This document shows, in pieces, positions 51,595-62,745 of a stretch of 64,000 nt of DNA. The notes under the pieces are model-generated. The model saw only the letters and a list, made by a program, of their open reading frames with translations. It made no database searches and was not told the origin of the DNA. How positions within the stretch are numbered: the stretch's first letter is position 1; each line of letters begins with the position of its first letter. The stretch lies in contig KN834859.1 of assembly GCA_000827265.1 (NCBI GenBank), forward strand, positions 86,218 to 150,217, in the 5' to 3' direction. This DNA comes from Collybiopsis luxurians FD-317 M1. Its lineage: Eukaryota > Basidiomycota > Agaricomycetes > Agaricales > Omphalotaceae. Both the position numbers and the translations under genes were made by a program.

Positions 51595-53568
51595 ATGGCC
51601 GTCTCTTCCCTTCGTGCATTGGCACAGATTATTACAGACTCCATCGATGTTATTGAAGGGCGATTAACCAATGCCTCTGAAACCTTTCCATCTCTGGATG
51701 AACCATTCGATCCGAGTACCAGCGTAGAATCAATATTAGTTGAGCCTGAAATGAGCAGAGCTACGTCTCTCATTATCGCTGCTGCTGCCCAGGTACGTCG
51801 CTCTAATTTCATCGTTGATTCATGAGCTCAAAGTAATCCAGCTGACAGCCGCAGTCAGACGTCCGTTCCAGACTATCATGGATGACGCCCTGTCGGCAAG
51901 CACTTTACATCCGTTCTCTGACTGGTTCAACATTCTGACTTCGTATTTAATTCTAGTTTCATCTTTCTTGGTGTGTCCGAGCGGCGATTGATGGTAGTCT
52001 CGTGGAGATCGTACGTGAGGCTGGTCCGCAGGTAAATAGATATTCGCGTCTATTTTCCATCTTTCAATCAAAGCCAAAAATCCGCAGGGTATTCATGTCA
52101 ATGACATCGCTGCTATGAACAATACTGATCCTCAGAAAATTGGTGAGTCTACCTATCACTCTTGCTATACGCTGTTCTCATAATCAAAATCATAGCTCGT
52201 ATTCTACGTCTCCTTACAAACAATCACATCTTCCGAGAAGTATCCCCGGATGTATTCGCATCCAACCGTCTCTCCTCTGTACTCGATACTGGTAAGCCAG
52301 CCAAAGAAGTTGTGAGGTTAGTTTTTTTCTTATTTTTTAGTTTCAATTGTATCTGAGTTTCGTGATTTCGTAGTCAGTCTTTGGCCGAGAGACATGCTGG
52401 AACACCCAGTATTGCGGCATTTGCAGCCATGATGTAAAGATGACGTACCTTTTGTTCAGTTCAAGCCTGATTTACTCTTTTTCTAGGTCCGACGAAGGAA
52501 TGAAATGCGGTGCTATCATGCCTGAACACTTTTTAGACCCCCAATCATCCTTCTCCGGCGAACCAAATGGGACACCGTTTAACAGGGCTTATAAGACGGA
52601 TCTGTCGTTGTTTGATTGGTACAAGAAAGAGGAGAATGAAGCGTATTTGCGTCGTTTTGGTCTTGCCATGTTCGGTTCACGGAAGCTGGAACCAGCAAAT
52701 TCCATTTTATCAGGTGAGAAATATGCATCTATTCACTCTCCACGAATGTGAAACTGAGATCGTGTCTCACAGGCTTCCAATGGCAAGATCTACCCAAAGG
52801 AAGTACAGTTGTGGATGTAGGAGGTGGAGTTGGGTCTCTATCGCTCATCATCGCGGAAGCAGTACCAAACCTCAACTTCGTGATTCAAGATAGTCAGCTG
52901 ACAATTTCACATGCCGAAGAGGTAAACTTCATTTATTCGCCGGTACAAAACCTCGCTTTCTGACAGGATGTGTAGTTCTGGAAAGAGAAAATGCCTTCTG
53001 CCCTAGACAGTGGAAGGGTCAAGCTCCAAGGCAGGTTTCATGCTTCTGCTTCGCATCTGACTCTACTAACTATATTTTTGTCATTCAGTACACGACTTCT
53101 TCACTCCACAACCCGTTAAGGGCGCATCTGTGTTCCTTTTACGATCTATCTTACATGACTGGTCCGATCCATATGTTAAGAAGATATTGAACAGCTTGAA
53201 AGAGTCGGCCACGCCTGAGACCAAGCTTGTTGTTGTTGATGCCATCGTACCGTATTCTTGCCCCGCTGCTGTGACAGAGGGAATTCCTGGCGCCGCACTT
53301 GATCCAGTCCCTTCTCCTCTACTTCCCAGTTTAGGCAAAGCGAACAGCTATGCGTATCAGGCTGATATGTCGGTATGTTCAAATTCATCTTTACACTGAC
53401 GAGGTCTCTGCTAACTCCGGGTTCTCCCAGATGTGGGCATACTTTAACGGTCAGAACCGAACACTAGGCCATTCGGTCTCTCTTTCAGAAGAGTGCGGCT
53501 GGGAAGTAGTTCATGTTCACCATGTTCCTGGATCCTTCTTCGGTCAGATTGTATGTGTACCTACGTAG
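51595..53568 (+). CDS. SAM-dependent O-methyltransferase (plant-type, class I OMT)
   Basis: About ten exons give around 470 residues. An N-terminal helical dimerisation and winged-helix region (AAIDGSLVEIVREAGPQGIH; NNHIFREVSPDVFASNRLS) precedes the Rossmann methyltransferase domain with SAM motif I as VVDVGGGVGSLSL. Next come HDFFTPQPVKGASVFLLR and the catalytic LHDWSD block, where His is the general base of PF00891 O-methyltransferases. The C terminus is SEECGWEVVHVHHVPGSFFG. The start at 51595 reads MAVSSLRALAQIITDSIDVI, as in related fungal OMTs. It would methylate a phenolic or enol hydroxyl. It sits at the right end of the cluster in the same direction as the exporter gene. Confidence 0.9.
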
Positions 53569-54399
53569 ATGCGGAGGGAAATAGACACTCGTCTCGAAGC
53601 AATGTATATTACTTGTTGCAGCCATATGTAGCTCACTCTATCACTTTGAATGAGATCGCTTTCGTTTCAGCGCATAAGTCGGTTCTCAGACTGGAGAGAA
53701 AGCAAAATTCTGCTTAGGGAAAGATATTAGTGGGTCATTACAAAAGGATGTACTCTTGGGAATATCAGTTATAGTAATTTGTCACATTATGTCTCAGTAA
53801 AGCTGGAAGCTCGTATTTTTATACTTAGTCCCGAGTGTTCAAGATTGCCAGCTTTGACCATGCGCGTTATAATTATGATCGATCTCCGATATCGATCTCG
53901 ACACATCTCGGTAATTTACGAGAAACCCGTTAACCAGTGCAAACTCATAAACTAAGTCCGGTGAGAATGCCGTCAGTTTTGGCACCGACTCAGAGTTTAA
54001 TTAGCTTGAAAATTAACAGCTTCGGAACCGGACTCGGAATGGTAACTCCGTGTCTAGATTCAGCATCGATTTTTAGCGTATACTGTATTCAGGAAATAGA
54101 TCAATCGGGAATTGACTTAGATATGCTCACTCTACTGGGAGGATAGAAAACACTTGTAAAGTATTTTTATCAGAGTCAAATGAAAGGACTCTCAAGGGAA
54201 ATGTAATCTTAACTGAACAGTGTCTCATAGTTCTAAGTTGAAACAGAAGTCAAGCAGGTGAATGAGACAGATGAGGTAAAATAGTTTGCGAATGCTTGTA
54301 GGATCGTTTCGGAGATTGCGACGCTTTAAATAGAGCTACCTTGTTAATGCCCTAAATGGTTGAGATATATGCAGTTTCATTCGACTCAGTCGTAGATCG
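53569..54399. other. Intergenic stretch right of the cluster
   Basis: No gene recognised. It marks the right border of the metabolic cluster; relics of other local genes begin just beyond it. Confidence 0.45.
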
Positions 54400-54660
54400 C
54401 TTGGCTACTCCTGAAGATAAGCGTTTCATACAGCTCAAAGTAGTTAAACAATGAGGAACAAATGAGCTGTATTGGTGGCTGCCACACTTGGAGATCCATC
54501 TCGCTGAATGCGTTTGGTCTATTTAATGGTGATTCAGTTGAGCAGAGCATTTTCAGAGTAGGTGGCGGCGGTTTCAAAGATGAAGCGGGGAGGAAGAGCA
54601 GGCTCCGATGCTCCACTGCATCATGGAGAGCAGCTAGAGCACGTCTCTTCTGATTTCATA
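54400..54660 (-). pseudogene. Relic of the BTB-like gene (part of exon 3)
   Basis: Read on the minus strand, this segment aligns by eye with about 14,650-14,910 of the BTB-like gene. It begins AGAAGAGACGTGCTCTAGCT, then has a stretch matching TTGAAACCGCCG.CACCT.CTCTG, and ends at TACG/CTTATCTTCAGGAG. Internal deletions and frameshifts abolish the reading frame. Nothing of the first two exons is recognised nearby. It is a truncated, decayed copy; the intact gene is 40 kb away. Confidence 0.7.
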
Positions 54661-54669
54661 CTACTCTTG

Positions 54670-54830
54670 TTTGTGTCACATTCAAAAAATTATTCTATGG
54701 AAGAGTAGGCCTTGAAGTATATGCTCAAAAGAAAAATCTGTACATACCCCAGTTGTAATCTTAGCAAAAAATCAGAGAAGAGTGGTCGCGCAGAGTTGGT
54801 GATGCGTCCGTAAGTGGTCACACGTGCGCA
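54670..54830 (+). repeat. Diverged copy of the 5' flank of the DUF4139 gene
   Basis: The segment ATCTGTACATAC...GTTGTAATC...GCAAAAAATCAGAGAAGAGT...GCAGAGTTGGTGATGC closely resembles 58,030-58,125, upstream of the DUF4139 gene, in the same orientation. No coding part of that gene follows here, so this is a promoter or 5'-flank relic, or a shared dispersed repeat. Confidence 0.6.
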
Positions 54831-55291
54831 TTACTTAGCTTCGAAACTGAAATCGCTTAGCGAAGCTGCCGTGTAGAATCACTGTCGCCAAACCTGTTGT
54901 ATCAGCATCCGAAAAGCTGACTGGTTCCACTACATAGTACCGATTCAATCTTTTTTGTTAGAATTCAGTTGCCAAGATTGCTACTACTTCTCTTATTCTT
55001 GGAGCTGGCTGTATAGACACTACTCCTTCATGCCATCCAACCTGCGAGGTAAGGAGACTTTTATTGATATTGTCACCTCTGGAAGTGCTGAGTCTCAGAC
55101 AGATAATGGGCCTGATAATACGGACTCTAGGGAAAAGTTATAGGGTACGTTGTACCAACCTGTAGACTATCTCAGCCAAATCTAACCTCCAGTGTAGGTT
55201 TAGAAATACAATTGTGGACTACATCAGCTCTGGTAAGTATATAACCACACTAGATTGAACTGGCCCTCGATCCCTTGAGTATTCTTGAATT
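54831..55291. other. Intergenic stretch, no gene recognised
   Basis: Short, motif-free sequence between relics and the 3' end of the minus-strand DUF4419 gene. Confidence 0.45.
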
Positions 55292-56589
55292 TTAATTTCT
55301 CCTAGGAACCAGTTGATCCATCCTGGCCATAATCTCCTCCATTTCTGTTCTTTGCTCTTCGTCCCCTCTACCAGGGATGTTTGGGTCTCGCTTGATGAAT
55401 ATCCACCACCCTGGCATGGGCTTGAGCAAATCCATTTGACCAGTCTCCGAGAGAGTAGTGTCACCGGTGTCACAAACATACATTCCCACCAGTCCTGCTA
55501 CCATAATGGTATCAAATATTTCCCCATTGTCATCCAACTTAACATCGACATCTGCATATGCGGCAGGGATGTCCTCTGTGGCTAAGTTGTGATAGTAAGC
55601 CTCGTCTATGGTAAGAAACTTTCCACCAAAAATGAACTCATTGAACTCATACTCAATGGAACTGGAATCTGGTATCCTCTGGAAAGATATTAGTTAATGA
55701 TATATCTGGATCTCAAGGTGAAACGTACTGTTCCGGGAGGATTTCCGATCCACTTTCCATCTTCATCAAAAACACAGAACGCCGTAATCCATCCTGATAA
55801 GTAGGTAGGCCCACTTCCTCCGCTGTGATAATGAGCCACCTTCTGCCAAAACTCAAGGTTTGGCTCGCCGTTCGGGTCATCAAATGCCCGTACAAAGTGG
55901 GACAGGACTGGAAAAAGAAGTTTATACCACGCCTCTGTCTCTTCTCCAAAGTCTTTCAGCTTTTCAATTCGTTCGACGATCTGCTCCCAGTCATCCTTTG
56001 TCCCTTCGAGTGTCACCTGTGGAATTCCACATGCCAATGAGATTCCATAGGAGAAATATTTCTTCATTGTCGCCATCATCGTGACCGAAGAGACAACAGT
56101 GTCGTTCAGAGTGGTAGTGGTAAATTTTGGAAGCACCCAATCGCAAAAGGAAGGATCTTTGACATTCTTCTTGAGCTCCCCGGTCATCAATCTGGCAAGA
56201 TATCCAAAATCAACTGTATATCTGTTACCATCAGCTCTGACCCATAGCTCTTTCTTTCCCTCGTGCTCGACGAAGTGGGAGCGAAGACGCTCTGCATTTG
56301 CATTTACATAGAAATTGAACTGGGTCAAAATTGCAATCCAGACATCATCTGGCCTGATCGATATTGCGTGATGTTGGTTGTACGCTTTGGTCACAGCATC
56401 GACAAACCCATTTGACGCTGGGATAGTCGGTGTGGTGCCAATGGAAGACTGCAGGATTTCGTCGCTCTTTTGATACTGATCGTAGCAGGCGGATTTAAGG
56501 AACTGCAAAGCATCTGTGCTCCCTGCAGACGAGGGCTCCCGTAAGATGGATTTTGCACGATGTTTTGCAGGACGGAAGGTTACAGGCAT
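55292..56589 (-). CDS. DUF4419 family protein, copy 3
   Basis: Exon 1 is 56589-55729 and exon 2 is 55678-55292, with a 50-nt intron at the same place (after NPPGT) as in copies 1 and 2. All family blocks are intact: RPDDVWIAILTQFNFYVNAN, CGIPQVTLEGTKDDWEQI, TYLSGWITAFCVFDEDGKW, DVDVKLDDNG and GWWIFIKRDPN. Exon 1 is nearly the same as copy 1 (16077-17394), differing at scattered residues. The start of exon 2 has a small insertion (YEFNEFIFGGKF against YSFGGN). The bases just upstream of the ATG also match copy 1. This is the most recent duplication in the window that I can see. Function unknown. Confidence 0.9.
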
Positions 56590-58303
56590 AGTGGATGTGA
56601 GAAAGCGAGAGCTCGATGTAGGACTTTGCCTTGGTCAAGGAGCTAACGTAGCGTAATTTATTGTGTTCAGACCCACAGCTTTGAGGCCCAAAGCAGTAAA
56701 TATAATGGAGATTCCTGCATCACAAACTTGACGTCGAATCAGATGCTGGTGCATGCAACACCGGATAGGGTGAAACAGCATAAACAGCATAGTGGATTTC
56801 GGAGATCCACACAGCAAGCGTCCTTCATCAGCTGCGGATCCAGAGACGATTGGTGTGTGGCTCACTACCGGGTAAAATTCTGACGACCGGCATTCGAATA
56901 GTGTGCATTGAAACCAACCGAGATCATCCCAGGGTTTATCGTACCTTACAGGATTTGGTACCTTATCCTCAGTCAGGGTCCAAGAAAGCAACGACCAACG
57001 TATCCAATAGGAAAAAGTCACATTAATACTAAGATAAGGGACCGTCACCCAGCCAAGACCCATACCCTCTGAGTTGAGTCAAAGTATGGGTCAAATTACA
57101 GCCACGCCTGCTCGTCCATCAGCCTAAGTTGTTGATTGCTGATCCAGCTCTTAAAAACCAGCTCCCGAAACCCAAGCGATTCGGAGATAAAGGACAGTTT
57201 TGCCTAGTACACACACAAATCCATGTCGGTAGATGCGTTAGATTAGTTTGTTAACAACATCGTTGAGAAGTAGCGGCTTGAATAAGCAGATGAAGCGAGG
57301 AGAAACCGGAAAAAAGAGTACTCAACCAAATTGCTAGAGTAGATCTCATAACACTCGTACTGATATCTAAAAATGTGTTAATGCGTTTGTCAAAGATCTG
57401 GAGATTCATCTGTTTTCTCATCTCAAGTGGAACTAAATATACGTACCTTGAGCGTTATTCATTTTCTAGTTTTTCTCAAGACCTCCCGTATCAATATCGA
57501 CTGAACGACTAGTGCCCCAAATTCTTCTACATCCTTATGCGACGAAACCATTCTCTCCGCCTAGACATCAGCACAGTAACCCGGTAACCATGCCCACACG
57601 TAAATGGCCACTGGCCAACGACGAAACGATACTTACACGAAATCCCTACCTTTTAAGTCTACTTAAGCCTTCGATAAAGATCGACCAATGCTGGCCTTGC
57701 ATTAGACTCAGCCATGCCGCGAGTTTCTTAGCGAGCTCTTGAAGGTAAGTATAACAACAGCTCCGAATAGCGGAGCGGTGAAGAGAGAACGGGCAGTTTC
57801 TAGAGGTAGTACACATTCAAATTCATGTCGTTTGATGAGTTTGACCCATTCAGTGAAAGTGTTTCTGAATGAGCATCATCACAGCGGGTAGCGGGGATTT
57901 CAGTTAGGAGATAGAGCGAGGAGCAAAAAAAGAGTCACGCTTCGCCACATTGCTGAAGTTAGAAACACATCCATTCTTACTCGTATAAGTGAAACGTTCA
58001 AAAGATAAATTCTGCAGAAGATTGAGTATAGATCAAAGGCAAAGATCTGTACACACTTCGGCTGTAACCTGGCAAAAATTCGGAGAAGAGTTGTTCAAGT
58101 TGTCGGGCAGACTTGGTGACGCAGTCACACACGTGCTGTCTGTCACACCGTGATTCGTGTTCTCTTCTCGCGACCGCCATCATCTACACCGAGAGTTCGT
58201 ATACCACGTCAGTGTTTCCTTCCTCGAAGCCTGATACTCATTATCTTGGTACGAAATGTCTTTTTCTTCTATTTTTCATTCATCCAACCGAAGCTTTTCC
58301 CAG
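56590..58303. other. Intergenic region with an imperfect direct repeat
   Basis: The first bases are the promoter of DUF4419 copy 3. A 142-codon minus-strand frame (57063-56635) has no motif and is not called. Two segments, about 57,205-57,380 and 57,810-57,990, share ordered blocks: AAAT.CATGTCG..TGATG, AGCGAGGAG...AAAAAAGAGT and CCA.ATTGCT. They look like a diverged direct duplication. The right end is the promoter of the DUF4139 gene. Confidence 0.45.
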
Positions 58304-60587
58304 ATGTACGCAACAATTCATGTTTTCGCCCCTCATTATTCTACGAAGTCTATTACCATATTCAAGCCCTCTAATCTCGCTGAAGTTATTCGGTCATTTA
58401 CGGTTGAGCTTAAGGTAAGTTATCCATCTGAACTATGCGGAAAATTTGTCTAAATCTTATTTCTTCCAGCCTGGACGGACCCAAGTGGAAATTGTCGGTC
58501 TTTCAAGTAAATTGGATGCCGACTCTGTGATAGTTACTGGAGTGGAGTCTCGAGCTAACAACCCTTTGCGTCTTGACGACGTTGTCGCCTCGATTGCGCG
58601 CACAGATCCAGTAGTTCCTGAGATCCAACAACCAGGCACTTCCTTCGAGGCGTGGACCTCCTTGCCAAAGTCAGTTATACCTGAGCGAGTGGCGTCCTTC
58701 CTCTCGTCGCCTGGTGAGACCGGTAGGAAGGGTTTGGAAGTTGCGAAAGTTGGGGTATCCGAGTCGGAACGGGCTGGGTGAAAGGACGGAGAACTTCGAG
58801 GGAGGGTTGAAGTGTATATTAGCAATAGTGGAAAGGAAGTGCGGAAAATTGAGCTGAAGCTGACTTACAGTAAGTTTTTTACTTCTTTCGCTGCGTTTCT
58901 TTTCGCTGACTTTCTCGCAGTTGTCCCAAACGTTTGGTGGGAGCCTATATACGAGCTCCACGCTCATACAATGTCGGACACTGGCGAATTGTCGACGGAC
59001 ATGACTCTGCATGTTCGTGCGCGCATTTCACAGTCCACGGGTGAAGATTGGGCGAGTGCTCCGCTTAAGCCCAGCACCACTTCTTTGGCCGACCGGAATG
59101 TTTCCAGTATTCCATCTCTCACCCGCGTCACCCTTATACCTTCGCTTGAAATGCCTACCCCACCCTCGATTCCTCCCATTTCCGCACCCACTACCAACAC
59201 TGTCACTACACAACCTACTACTCGAAGCCCCAAGCCTCCATCGTCACCTGCTGTTCAACTCAGCGCTTCTACGCCTGTCTTCGGACAACCTGGAAAGCTG
59301 GGGAGTGGCTACAAAGCACTGCCCAAGGTGTCCATTCCAATCTCAGGCGGTTTCAGTGCTTACGCCTCAGACAAGGCTGCTTCTTTTGCGCCTCCTGCCG
59401 GTAGCGTGAACGTTTTTCGTTCGATGTCGACGAGTCTGTCGGACGCGAAACCGTCACCTACTACGGAATCGACATCGCATGGTCTCCCGTCTACTTCCTC
59501 CTCATTCTTCCACCCCTCTCCGGCCTCGAAGACTGTGTCGACAGGGGGACAGTCAGCTTCCGTACTTGAGCCTGACGTTACGGCCAAGTTTCGAGGCCAG
59601 AAAATCTCCTTCCCTCCTCCTGTCTTACCTCAACTGCTTGCGCCTGCCATACCTGCTTCTGCCGCCGCTGCTACACCTTCTGTACTTTCGTCCTCGGTTG
59701 TTGCTCCAATCCAAACATCAGCAACCTCGACTCCAAGTTCGGTTCTGTACAGCGTGGGAACCCCGGTCGATATTCTCAGCGACGGCCTCAAGCACAACGT
59801 TCGCATTGCAGAGCTTCAATTTGGTGACGCAGACGTGACGATTGACCATGTTGTCGTTCCCCGTAAAGATAGTACAGTCTTTCGACAGGTACGGTTTCTG
59901 GCCTTTTCGCCTTCTGAACCTACTAAAACTCATTTTGTTCCAGTGTCGTATAACCAATTCAAGTGAATATCATCTCCTCCCTGGCCCCGTCTCCGTCATC
60001 ATCAACGATACACTTGTGGCCCGAACGAATATTAAGGTAGGCTTCTTCACTCTTCCAGCGCTTAATTTTCTTTTTACTCACGTCTTAATTTACAGCGCGT
60101 AAATCCGAACGATACGTTCATCTGTACCCTCGGCTCCGACTCGAATGTCTCCCTCACCTACTCCCGTTCCTCCCGAACCGTCACCCCGTCCTCCGGCTCA
60201 CCCAAAGCCACCGTGTACACCAACACCATCTCACTCGTTAATCGGAACTCGTTCGATCTCCGGCGAGTCAACGTTCGAGACGCTGTTCCGATCTGGCAAC
60301 CTTCGAACAAGGCAGACGAAGACCGATTTCGAGTGGTTCTGAGAAAGCCTGCGGAGTTGGACGCTGCTGCTGTGAACGAGGCTGGGGCGAAGAACGAGGA
60401 GGGGCAGGAGAGGAAGAACGTGAGGGTCGCATGGGAGGATAGGGCGAATGGTCTGTTTGCGTGGACGGTAGACGTTCCGGGTGGGGAAACGGAACGGCTG
60501 GAGCTTAAGTGGGAGGTGGAAGCTGGTCAATGTGGCGATGGTGGAGATTCGTGTCAGTGGAAGGGGTTGCTTACTAGTTTATCGTGA
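58304..60587 (+). CDS. DUF4140-DUF4139 (mucoidy inhibitor A-like) protein, shortened middle
   Basis: The first recognised exon (58304-58414) reads MYATIHVFAPHYSTKSITIF and continues through SFTVELK. It splices to PGRTQVEIVGLSSKLDADSV, together the DUF4140 N-terminal domain. The DUF4139 part follows: VEVYISNSGK, NVWWEPIYELHAHTM, RARISQSTGEDWASAPL, then a ~200-residue Pro/Ser/Thr-rich insert, TPVDILSDGLKHNVRIAEL, and a C-terminal beta-rich part ending at 60587. Between the domains the usual ~150-residue coiled coil is nearly absent. An in-frame TGA at 58779-58781 is bypassed if an intron with donor GTGAGA (phase 1) near 58714 and acceptor CTTCGAG is removed. The family's function in fungi is unknown. 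Confidence 0.72.
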
Positions 60588-61186
60588 ATTATCAGGTGTA
60601 TTTATGTTGGTTTTTTGCTTTTCGGGAACTTTTATGTAGATTTGTTTGAATGTCGATTGTACAAGTGTAGCGCTGTAACATGCTTTGTCTCAATTAAAGG
60701 TCATACCTTCGAATGAGCAACTTTCGTTGAGTTAAGATGGTTAAATTGTACTGTCAAGCAGCCGATTCGTCTCACTTGGATTATGACTGATAAGACCAAG
60801 GCATATGCAAGACCGTAAAACTTGGAATAACACTCTGGACGAGTGGTCGTGAATGAGCGTTTTGCATCGGTCACTTGACTAAAGGTCAAAGCTGGCGATA
60901 TCATTCCTCATTGAGGAAACGACTGCGATTATATGACAGTTCGATATGTACAAGAACTATATACAGATTTATATACATCAAATTTTGTAGTATTAGATGC
61001 CGGGTTACACGGCGGTGAGACTGATAAAGGTAGTTGTGAAGCTAAGCGAGTTTTCGTAGTCGCAGTGTAAGCAGCAAGTATGGTAAAGCAAGAAATCTGG
61101 CGAATATCAGAGTACAGAGTACAGAGCACAGGGTCTTTCGCCGTATTGTCCATCTAGAGTAGGCTGGGGCGCGAACAAAGAGAATC
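60588..61186. other. Intergenic stretch between convergent genes
   Basis: No gene supported. The 3' flanks of the DUF4139 and zinc-finger genes meet here. Confidence 0.5.
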
Positions 61187-62103
61187 TCATACCCTAGCTG
61201 CAAGCAGGGCCGCGAGCTTTTTACATTTCTTGCTCTCACGTTGGTGCCTGCGTAGATCGTTCTTGTTGGTGAACGAAGCCTTTACTCCATGGCACAAGGT
61301 ACAATGAAACGGTTTGTTACCAGTATGCCGACGAGTGTGATCTTGAAAAAGGATACATATTCAGCCAAATCGTTAATGCAGAAGGAGCGAGATTGATCTC
61401 GTACCGTCGTAGTTTTGTTTAGTGGTGAAGCCAATTCCGAGCTGTACACACTTTGGTTCGGGACAGCGGAACCGGGATTCTCGAGGCTCTCCAGTTTTTC
61501 CATCGACTCTACGACGCTTTAGTGCAGCGTGTACGACCGCAGCAGAGCCAACCGTTCGAAGTGCAGGTTTTTGGGAAGCAGTCTGGAGAGCTGATGGCTG
61601 AGGCTGAGGTTTGTCGGTCGGGGATTCCGTGAGTGGTGAAGCAGAAAATTCTGAGGCGTCAAAATCGGCGTAGGAAAATGCAGACTCGTTCTCTGGAACT
61701 GGATGGTGATATTGGTGATCAAGCTCTATCGCGCCACCTGATACCGGACTTTCCAAGAATCCGTCCAAACTCATCCAATTTTGTTGAACCGCTACGTCGA
61801 TCCGATCCTCCTGAGGCACCGTTGGGGAAGAAGGTGTGAGGGATTGGAGATAGAAGTCTGGTTCAAGACTAACTGTGCGCCATTCGATGACCTCGATGCC
61901 TCTGCGGGCTTCAAAATGGTGGTTGAATGGCAATGAATGCGGAGCAGGAACGGGATGCTCAATGCCGAGGTCGTAACGAGACCACAAATTCTGTTCGCGT
62001 GCGCCCGCATGAGTGCTGGGGTCAATTTCAGGTGGATAATTCTTCTTGTATGGCTTGTAGCTGTCTGAAACGAGTGGTATTGAGAAACCATAGCCATAGT
62101 CAC
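61187..62103 (-). CDS. C2H2 zinc-finger protein, probable transcription factor
   Basis: The minus-strand exon from about 61990 to 61383 encodes an acidic, Ser/Pro-rich N-terminal region (EIDPSTHAGAREQNLWSRYD is readable just upstream). A basic patch with KRRR and then a first finger CPEPKCVQLGIGF...follow. An intron in the finger separates it from DHTRRHTGNKPFHCTLC, which completes finger 1 and opens finger 2 (FTNKNDLRRHQRESKKC). The end is KKLAALLAARV, stop at 61187. The HTGxKPF linker marks tandem C2H2 fingers. The second finger ends in Cys rather than His in the last ligand position. The first exon is unresolved: an acceptor TTTCAG at about 62,060 implies an upstream start. A nuclear regulator is likely; targets are unknown. 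Confidence 0.72.
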
Positions 62104-62424
62104 AATTACCCTATACTATATAGAGAGTGGTAGATTTACATCAAAAATATTGCAGAATATTATTGTTGGGCCAGTTAGAATGACATCCAAGGATGCCAGA
62201 ATAAATACTTGCATGAAATATTAATGATTGGAAATGGAGCTATGGGCAAAACAGTACAACGGGGAAAAGTGAAGGAATGTTTCCCACGGTTGCCAAAAAT
62301 CAGCCTGTTCGCCCTTAAATGCATTGCAATACAGTGCAAAGGATCAGGAGACAAGGCTTATTATTTATTTTGAGAAGATTGAAGCACACAGTCAAGGCCA
62401 AACATTAATTCTAACAAGAGTCTC
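62104..62424. other. Intergenic stretch upstream of the zinc-finger gene
   Basis: AT-rich; no gene seen. It should hold the promoter, and perhaps the first exon, of the zinc-finger gene. Confidence 0.45.
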
Positions 62425-62665
62425 ATATGGATCCAACATTGATCTAACACCGGTCTAACATGGATCCAACCCTGGTCTAACTCCGGTCTAACATGGATCC
62501 AACACTGGTCTAATACCAGTCTAACATGGATCCAACACTAGTCTTACATCAGCACAATACCAGTATCTGTCTAACATGGATCCAATACCGGTCCAACACT
62601 GGTCTAACATGGATCCAACACTGGTCTTACATCAGTCCAACACTGGTCTTACATCAGTCCAACAT
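62425..62665. repeat. Minisatellite with GGATCCAACACTGGTCTAAC-like units
   Basis: About 240 bases consist of ~12-nt variants of ACTGGTCTAACA / ATGGATCCAACA arranged in higher-order units of roughly 36 nt (ATGGATCCAACACTGGTCTA, then ATACCAGTCTAAC). Variants with CTTACATCAGTCC dominate the right end. Seven ATGGATCCAA blocks are visible, each with a GGATCC site. Confidence 0.9.
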
Positions 62666-62745
62666 TATATTTATATCAACTCTGAAAATATGCACCGATA
62701 TTCATCTCAAGAAAATACATCATAATAAACACATCAAAAAACAGA

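Noticed and set aside
56635..57063. 142-codon minus-strand frame upstream of DUF4419 copy 3
   Set aside because: No domain; it ends just before the region that is conserved as the DUF4419 5' flank.
58779..58781. TGA as proof that the DUF4139 gene is dead
   Set aside because: A phase-compatible intron can remove it, and the downstream frame is open and conserved. I keep it as a coding gene with a caveat.
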